DNA of 24,115 nt from Pigoraptor chileana (Eukaryota; Opisthokonta; Filasterea): assembly GCA_943704495.1 (NCBI GenBank), contig CALSCR010001402.1, positions 1-24,115 on the forward strand, written 5' to 3'. A program made the position numbers and the translations under genes. The notes beneath the pieces are model-generated. The model saw only the letters and a list, made by a program, of their open reading frames with translations. It was not told the origin of the DNA and did no database searches. The first letter of the stretch is position 1. Each line of letters opens with the position of its first letter. Positions 18,021 to 24,115 of the stretch are shown here, one piece after another.

Positions 18021-20761
18021 ATGGGTAAATCAGCGACCGCGGGTGCGGCCTCCTCGGCCAACGGACACGGCCCCGCCACCAGCAACGGCAGTCGCAGTAC
18101 TGCAAATGGATCACACGTGACCCCCAACGGAAAGGGCCACGCTACTGATCCTGCCGACATCACACCTCTGCGGAGATTTCGTGTCGGCAAGGAGAAGATT
18201 GCGGGCATTTTTGACCGACTGAAGAGTGTGTTGTGTGATGCACAGTCTTTTGTCGGGCGGGCGAGCAAGGCCCTCGTGGATGACGACCTCATACGCGAAC
18301 AGAAGGAAGTGTCTGCGTTCCAGTCGCAGGTCACGGGACTCGCCGAACTTCTGATGCGGGACAACATGAAGGTCGTGTTTGTGGGACAGACGAGTAATGG
18401 AAAGAGCACCGTCATCAACGCCATGCTGCACGACCGCATCCTCCCGTCTGGAATTGGTCACACCACCAACTGCTTTATCAGCGTCGAAGGCACCGACAGT
18501 GACATTCCGTTTGTCATTTCCCGGACGCCCGAAGGTGTCGAGGAGAAGAGGACGATTGAGTATGTGTCGACACTTGCTGATGCGACGCATCCGGATGGCA
18601 AGGGCAACACAAACGACCTCCTCCGCGTCTGCTGGCCGAAGAGCAAGTGCAGCCTTCTCGAGGAAGACGTCGTGCTTATGGACAGCCCCGGTCTCGACAT
18701 TGACGCCGACTTTGACGAGTGGATCGACAGCCACTGCAGCGATGCGGATGTGTTTGTGCTCGTCGCAAACTGCGAGTCGATTCTCAGACGCTCGGTGAGC
18801 GGTTATTTTTTATACTGTGGCATAGTAGCGCATCCGACAAGTTTGGGATCTTGTGTTTTATTGTTTGCGTTGGCGTGTTTGAAGTTTAGAGATTGAATAT
18901 GAGTGTGCTTTTATTAAGTCGTTTGCAGTTCCACTTAAACATGTCACACACACACACACACTCTCTCTCTCTCTATCAACCTTTACAATACGACCATACT
19001 GTTGTTCACTCACTTTTAGGAGAGCAATTTTCTCGTCAAGGTAAACGAAAAGTTCTCCAAGCCCAACGTTTTTATCGTCCAGAATCGGTGGGATGCAGCC
19101 GACAACGAACCCGAGGCATCAGCGCGCATCAAACAGCAGCACGTCGAGTATGCCGGCAAACTGCTTGTGGAGAAGCTCCAGGTGCTCAGGAAGGACGAAA
19201 TCAACGACCGCGTCTTTTTTGTCTCTGCAAAGGAGATGCTGCAATTGCGCAAGTCGAAGCAGGCGCCGCCGTCCCAGGGGAATGCCCCCGGGGACCGTGC
19301 ATCTGAGTTTACGCGCTTTGAGCGGACGTTTGAAGAGTGCATTAGTCGCAGTGCTCTCAAGACGCGTTTTGAACATCGCGTCGTGCGTGGTCTGCACGTT
19401 GCACACTCGCTCTCGGAGGCCATGGGGCGCGTTGCGGACCTCATTGCAGCCGAGAAGGGGAAGGCGGAGGAGGCTGCACGAAGCAGAAAATCAGAGCTCG
19501 ATGACATGCGTGGCAAGTCAGGAACGTGCGTGCGCGAGTGCGAAACGGTGATAACAACACTCATCGAGCGTCTGCGGGCCGATTTCGGCAGTGCGATGGA
19601 GGAAGAGATCGAGTGGGGATTGCCGCGGATTGTGCGGGATTTCGACGGGTGCATGTTCCGTCCGCAGTCGCCCGACGGCCTCGCGACGTACAAGAAGATG
19701 CTGACGGAGCACGTGGCGGATATGTTGCGGGGCAATATGGACCGCAAGTGCCGCTCGCGTTTTGGTGAGGAGTATGGCAAGTCAAGGAACCGCATTGCCG
19801 AGCTTGCGCGTTCGCTGCTTCCCGGCGGCGTGCCCCACAGCGCACGTGACGTCCTGCTCATGCGCAAGGACAGCGTGTTTGAGGAGCTCTTCCCGCCAAC
19901 GCCGTCGTCTCCGTCCGGCGATCTTTTGCACATATCGCTCGAAATGAATTGCGGGGCTCTTTCTGAGGGCTTCCGGGAGGATATCCGGTTTCGGTTTTCG
20001 CTCGGCTGGTCGGTCATAGGGCCGAAGCTTCTTGGACCCAACCTCTATCAGCTCGTCTCGGTTGTCTTTCCAAGCACCCTTGACGACAGCGAGGACTCTG
20101 ACGTAGTGTCGTCATCAACGGAGAACGACCACGCAGGCACCGGCAGTACGGACGGCGCTCACATATCTTCCGCTTCCAACCGGCAGGGATCGCCCCCCGC
20201 CACACCCGTGCCGCGAAGCTCTGTTGTTGCAGTGGCCGCTGCTGCCCTCGCACCGACGGCGCAGAACATTGACCGCTTTGCTGGGGCGCTGTCGTCCCCC
20301 CCGGCGTATGCGGCGCTCACTGTGTGCGCGACGCTCCTCGCGAGGCCGTTTTTGTGGAAGATTGTGTTTGCGGGCGCTGCGTGCGTTGGCGGGCTCTATG
20401 CGTGGGAACGGGTCACGTACACCAACAGGGCCAAGGAACGCAAGTACAAGGAACAGTACGTTGGGTTTGTCACAAAGCGACTGCGGTCGACGCTCGCAGA
20501 GACGGGTGGCAATGTGTGCGGAACGATTCGTCGGGATTTGTCTTACTCTCTTGAGGGACTGAAGAACAGGTATGTGTGCCACTTCTTATTTGTTTTGTTG
20601 GTCTGTTTTTTGTTGATGAATTGTTTGCATGCCCCTGTGCTTTCCTATTGCTTTCTTTCTCTGTTATCCCGATTGTAGAGTCCATTGGCACGGCGCCTAA
20701 GACACTGACTTGAACTGTTATTGCGATGGATGTGACTCACATATTCATCTTCGGATTTCTT

Positions 20762-20815
<54 letters not shown>

Positions 20816-21000
20816 CACCGGCATCTCTCGCTAATAGGGTGAGCCGCACAGACGAGCGTCTTGAGGCTGACATTGCCCGTTATGAGCGTGATTTGGCGGG
20901 AATGGCTGAGCTGTCCTCCGACGCCAAAGAAGTGCACGAGAAGTGTATTGCGATCGCCACCGATCTCGCCAAATTCCAGGATGCGTTCATCCAACAGTAA
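18021..21000 (+). CDS. MFN: Mitofusin (dynamin-like GTPase of the outer mitochondrial membrane), complete, 3 exons
   Basis: Mitofusins tether and fuse mitochondrial outer membranes by GTP hydrolysis. Exons 18021-18794, 19020-20569 and 20838-21000 join in phases 0 and 2 to give about 828 residues (human MFN2: 757). After a Ser/Asn/Gly-rich N-terminus comes the GTPase domain: G1 GQTSNGKST (about residue 121), VLPSGIGHTTNC-like ILPSGIGHTTNC, G3 LMDSPGLD (about 220), DADVFVLVANCES, G4 NRWD (about 280). FFVSAKEML and FERTFEECISRSALKTRFEH continue the family pattern. A Ser-rich insert precedes the paired membrane segment (about residues 680-712), followed by YAWERVTYTNRAKER as in animal mitofusins. 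Exon 3 encodes the HR2 coiled coil (DERLEADIARYERDL). ATG 18021 is the first in frame with the conserved body; a GTG at 18012 was not preferred. Intron 1 carries CA and CT microsatellites, intron 2 the dispersed repeat. Confidence 0.93.
18942..18975. repeat. Compound (CA)n(CT)n microsatellite in mitofusin intron 1
   Basis: A CA run passes directly into a CT run about 45 bp before the acceptor CACTTTTAG. It may add to the pyrimidine tract. Confidence 0.9.
20678..20715 (+). repeat. Third copy of the dispersed tRNA-like repeat, in mitofusin intron 2
   Basis: GAGTCCATTGGCACGGCGCC followed by TAAGACACTGACTTGAA matches the copies at 1 and 88, in the same orientation relative to the host gene. It follows a pyrimidine-rich stretch ending GATTGTAG, which looks like a 3' splice site, and precedes a long CA microsatellite. 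Confidence 0.85.
20762..20813. repeat. (CA)n microsatellite in mitofusin intron 2
   Basis: A CA run of about 50 bp with one interruption lies 25 bp upstream of the acceptor CTCGCTAATAG. Confidence 0.9.
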
Positions 21001-21273
21001 CTGCCTGTGGTATTACTGGGCGCGTGCTGTGATGTTTGTTTTTGCATTTAGAAATACAAAACAGAGAACATAAATGTGATGCTGTTTCTGACACTGGGAA
21101 TTGGAGGGGGGTTGATTATGACACTCGGCACATTGGTGACGGCACAAATGGCGAGAATAGTGCGTCCCCCATAGATTATCTCCGCACTTTCAAACAGCGG
21201 ATTTCATTAGTACCAACAGCCGTTCGCTGCAAACAGACGCAAAACATGTTTACTGTCGACAGCACCGCCGCTG
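21001..21273. other. Convergent 3' intergenic region
   Basis: Only 273 bp separate the mitofusin stop from the MTMR-like stop on the other strand. No canonical AATAAA is seen on either strand. ACATAAATG at about 21069 is a weak candidate on the plus strand. Confidence 0.5.
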
Positions 21274-24115
21274 TCACACACGCTTGGCAATCGGCCGGTG
21301 GCTGTTGTGTTGTTGCTTTGCCCCTTCTGCACTTCCCGTGGATGAAGTGCTTGTCTTTCTCCCTGACGTCCCCTCGGTGTGTGCATCCACCACCGAGACC
21401 GCCACAGACGACGTCGCCCCTGCCGCATCAAACCAGTCGTCGTCGGTGCATTTTGTCGGGGATTGGTCGGCATCGGCGGATTGTGCGGATACGAGAGAGG
21501 CGTAGCAGTCGCAGCACACGCGCACTGTCTCCAGGATGCCAAGGTCCGGGATGGGTGCAAAATAGCCTGAGCACGTGCCGCAATACACGCCACCACAGCT
21601 CCTGCATGCAAGTGAGGATAAGAAAAAGAGGACCGTGAGAGAGCTGTATTGCTCGCCTACTGGTACAAAGAAAAAGCATCCCGTCCTTGAAAATTGCACA
21701 GCTGCTTCAACAACCGCATCGCCCTTACAACACACACGCACACCTGCAATGATGCTTGCGGACAGCCAACCAGAACTTCGTGTGGCATTTCATGCAGGCC
21801 GTCGCCGCATGGTCAGGTACCCAAAGCACAGTCGGCGCAATCTGCAGCGGCGACGGCGGTGATTCGTCGACCGATCCGAGAGGAGTACCGAATGACATTG
21901 GGGTTGGCGCCATACCAATCCCCAGTGCCCCCGTGCTAGATGCCCGCCCCACTCGCCCAAAGTGGTTCACGCCCAGCCGCGCGGCTGTGCCCACGCCGGC
22001 GACACTCGCACCGCCCGTGTACATGAGCCTTCGCCCGCCAACAGAGTCCCGGCCTGCTCCAAGGCTTCCGTCGCGTGGCAACGCACCGCACTGCGCAAGT
22101 GACGCCTCGATGATGTCATGCACAATGGGGCGACAAGCTGCACGGACGGCAACCCTGTGCTCCCTGTTGGCATCTGCGGCTTCCCACCAAACAGAAAATG
22201 CTCGCGAAAGAAGCTCCTTATGACGACGCTTCAACGATCGCTGGTGGATGAGCTCGAGACGTGCATCACGTGCCGTTCTCTCCAATTCCGTCACGCGGAT
22301 GCCCATCTCCCTCAGAAGAAATCCGCCGCCGCCGCCGCCGGTACCGAATCCGCCCAATATCCCTCCGGACGATGGCACCGACCCGCGGCCGCTCACCTCA
22401 GCAGTCGTCGGATTGTGAGCTGTCGTCGGCTGCTGTTGTTGTTGGTGTTGCTGTTGCTGCTGCCCTTCAAACCTGAAGAAATGAGCATGCCACACAGACA
22501 GACACCGGACGCGCCAATTGACCCGCAGCACCCCGGATGTCTCCGTGGGGCGATAAAGCGGGTTCACAAAGTCTCGTCGTGTGGGCAATTGCGGCACCGA
22601 CGATCGCTTCGGAGGGACGGGAGAAGACGAAGAGGTCGACGACGGCGGACCCATCTTCTCGTCGCTTCCACTGGTCATCCCACATGCACCTGTCCCGCCG
22701 TTACTTGCTGGAGTCGCGTGGCTCATGGTGTTGTTGACGGCGCCGCCCATCGCAAGGGCAATGTTGAGTCCAAAGTTTGCGCCTGCGCCAGTTGGTTCAC
22801 CCGTCCTCAGCACCGACCATATTGAAGACGTCCTCTCGGCAAGATCCGCCACCTTCCGCTCACGCTCAGAGTTGCACAGAAAAGTGCCATAGAGACACGT
22901 GTATGCGAGATCGGCGAGCATGAGGAGAAGACGCTCGTTGAACTGAAATGCACAGGGATGCTGCAGAAAGACCTGGTGCACAGAATCCAGCCACTGCACA
23001 AAGACGGGACTGCGCTCCATGGGGTCTGCCGGTGGGACAGCGTGGCCCATGCGATCGGCAAATCGGTGGCCAAAAGACATCCACTCTTTCTCCACAAGGA
23101 CTTGAAATCCCTGCAAAAGTTGCGACGGGAAGTTGTGGCAGACACATTGAAGAACTTGCACATGCAGAGGCACACATATACACCTGTACATTACACAAAC
23201 AAATCCACAATCAACAGAGGTCACCCGCACACTCTGCACCCGCAGACACAATCCCCCCCCCCCCCCCCCCCCCCTCCCCACCCAACATACACACACCCGG
23301 CAATCCCACCTTGATTGTTCTATAGTAGGGATCCAACATAAGTTCGGCGAGCGATGTGAGCTGCGCGGTTCTATCCCAGCCGTCACTGCAGTGCACAAGC
23401 ACCGAGCAATCGTTTGCGTCCACGTGATTCACTACCTCCGTCGCCGCCATCATCAGGACCTGTGAGTGGAGTGACGTTCGCAGAAATGACACACAAAATG
23501 CAACGGGGCGACCCGGGTTAGTCATTGTTGGTCTGGTTTTTTGAAGTTGAGAAAACATACAGCAAGTCGAAGGGTAAGTACATGTTATGCATACGCTCAT
23601 GTATCTGAAATACACGGTGCGTAGGTAGGGGCGCGTGAGTGATCGTGTGTGATTGTGTGTGCGTGTGCGTGAGTGCGTGAGTGTACCTTGCACAGAGGAA
23701 GGGCATTTGGTGACATCTAAGTCAACAAAATCAACGACAGCAACCGAAACCAAACCAAATAAAATCCACAACAGTGTGCGACAAATGTCAACCAATCAAC
23801 AACCGTGTCACGCAGGCAAAACCAACCGAGAGCAACTGCAGCCACTTTGTCGATTCGAGTGCGGACAGCCAATTTGCGTCATCTGAACGCGACTGCAAAA
23901 AAAGGATTGTGTATATCCAAAGATATGAGAATAAAGCGCCGAATGAAAGTATGCATATAAAAACATAACTCAGTCACCCTTTCTCTGCTTGTGCGTGTGT
24001 ATTCCACGCCACACTTCCCACCTGGCACAATTCCGACACCCGCAGATAGCTGTCACGGACGGCGTGGATGTTGTGCACTCCCATGAACGAAATGCGGCAG
24101 TTCCCATAGTAATCT
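21274..24115 (-). CDS. Myotubularin-related phosphoinositide 3-phosphatase with C-terminal FYVE finger (MTMR3/4 type), 3' part
   Basis: MTMR3/4 remove the 3-phosphate from PI3P and PI(3,5)P2 on endosomal and autophagic membranes. Minus-strand exons are 24115-24022 (continuing off the edge), 23892-23827, 23459-23310, 23110-21744 and 21601-21274, joined in phases 0, 0, 0 and 2. They encode ISFMGVHNIHAVRDSYLR, NWLSALESTKWLQLLS, VLVHCSDGWDRT (intact CX5R catalytic loop), LDPYYRTIK-GFQVLVEKEW, and SPVFVQWLDSVHQ through YGTFLCNSERERK, all close to human MTMR3. A long Ser/Gly/Pro/Gln-rich linker with a Q-rich run (about 22430-22470) and a probable coiled coil precede the FYVE finger: WVPD, CMKCHTKF, RKHHCRSCGG (across the last intron) and VRVCCDCY, so all three FYVE signature motifs are present. 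The catalytic site looks functional. The N-terminal PH-GRAM part is outside the window. Confidence 0.92.
23253..23274. repeat. 22-base C homopolymer in MTMR-like intron
   Basis: An uninterrupted C run on the plus strand is a 22-base G run in the transcript. It lies 36 bp inside the intron that follows the catalytic exon and is flanked by more G-runs (GGGTGGGGA). Length may be unreliable in sequencing. Confidence 0.9.

Noticed and set aside
19016-20041. Minus-strand open frame of 341 codons
   Set aside because: Antisense shadow of mitofusin exon 2. Serine/arginine-rich composition and no domain, explained by the GC-biased codons of the real gene.
22118-22825. Plus-strand open frame of 235 codons
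   Set aside because: Antisense of the MTMR-like linker exon, arginine- and histidine-rich, no start context or domain.

Overview
The window is nuclear DNA of a eukaryote with spliced genes. Its protein-coding content points to a unicellular relative of animals (a holozoan protist, most likely a choanoflagellate). This is inferred from family resemblance: a mitofusin of the animal type, the RanBP16/exportin-7 C-terminus, a myotubularin carrying a C-terminal FYVE finger (MTMR3/4 type), and a PA14-bearing beta-1,4-N-acetylgalactosaminyltransferase of the B4GALNT3/4 type. Introns are mostly 100-420 bp, begin GTG more often than GTA, and are rich in CA/TG and CT microsatellites. No species can be named from the sequence alone.

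Layout. 1-1138 (+): last exons of an exportin-7 gene, with two copies of a dispersed tRNA-like repeat and CT microsatellites in the preceding intron. 2083-5722 (-): a complete five-exon B4GALNT3/4-like glycosyltransferase, convergent with exportin-7. 5723-8284: a long intergenic stretch with no recognisable gene. 8285-8730: a foldback (long inverted repeat) element flanked by GACT, ending 66 bp before the next start codon. 8797-11666 (+): a six-exon secreted 5'-nucleotidase-like protein with an EGF module, in which nearly all catalytic metal ligands are replaced while the nucleotide-binding half is kept. 11667-18020: a repeat-rich intergenic region with a 28-bp perfect palindrome, a hAT-like DNA transposon with an intact 8-bp target-site duplication (12072-13800), unidentified coding relics, 42-bp tandem repeats, a tRNA-like pol III promoter (possible SINE) and a 25-bp-arm hairpin. 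18021-21000 (+): a complete three-exon mitofusin. 21274-24115 (-): the 3' part of an MTMR3/4-like phosphoinositide phosphatase, convergent with mitofusin and running off the right edge.

The five genes do not form a pathway: they cover nuclear transport, glycan synthesis at the Golgi, an extracellular nucleotidase fold, mitochondrial fusion and endosomal phosphoinositide turnover. The points most worth following are the nucleotidase-fold pseudoenzyme, the hAT-like element, the foldback element in promoter position, the tRNA-like repeat shared by introns of two genes, the phase-1 intron pattern around the PA14 domain, and 5' splice sites that merge into TG microsatellites. Exon boundaries were set by eye from GT-AG sites, matching phase and remembered family sequences. 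No search was run.
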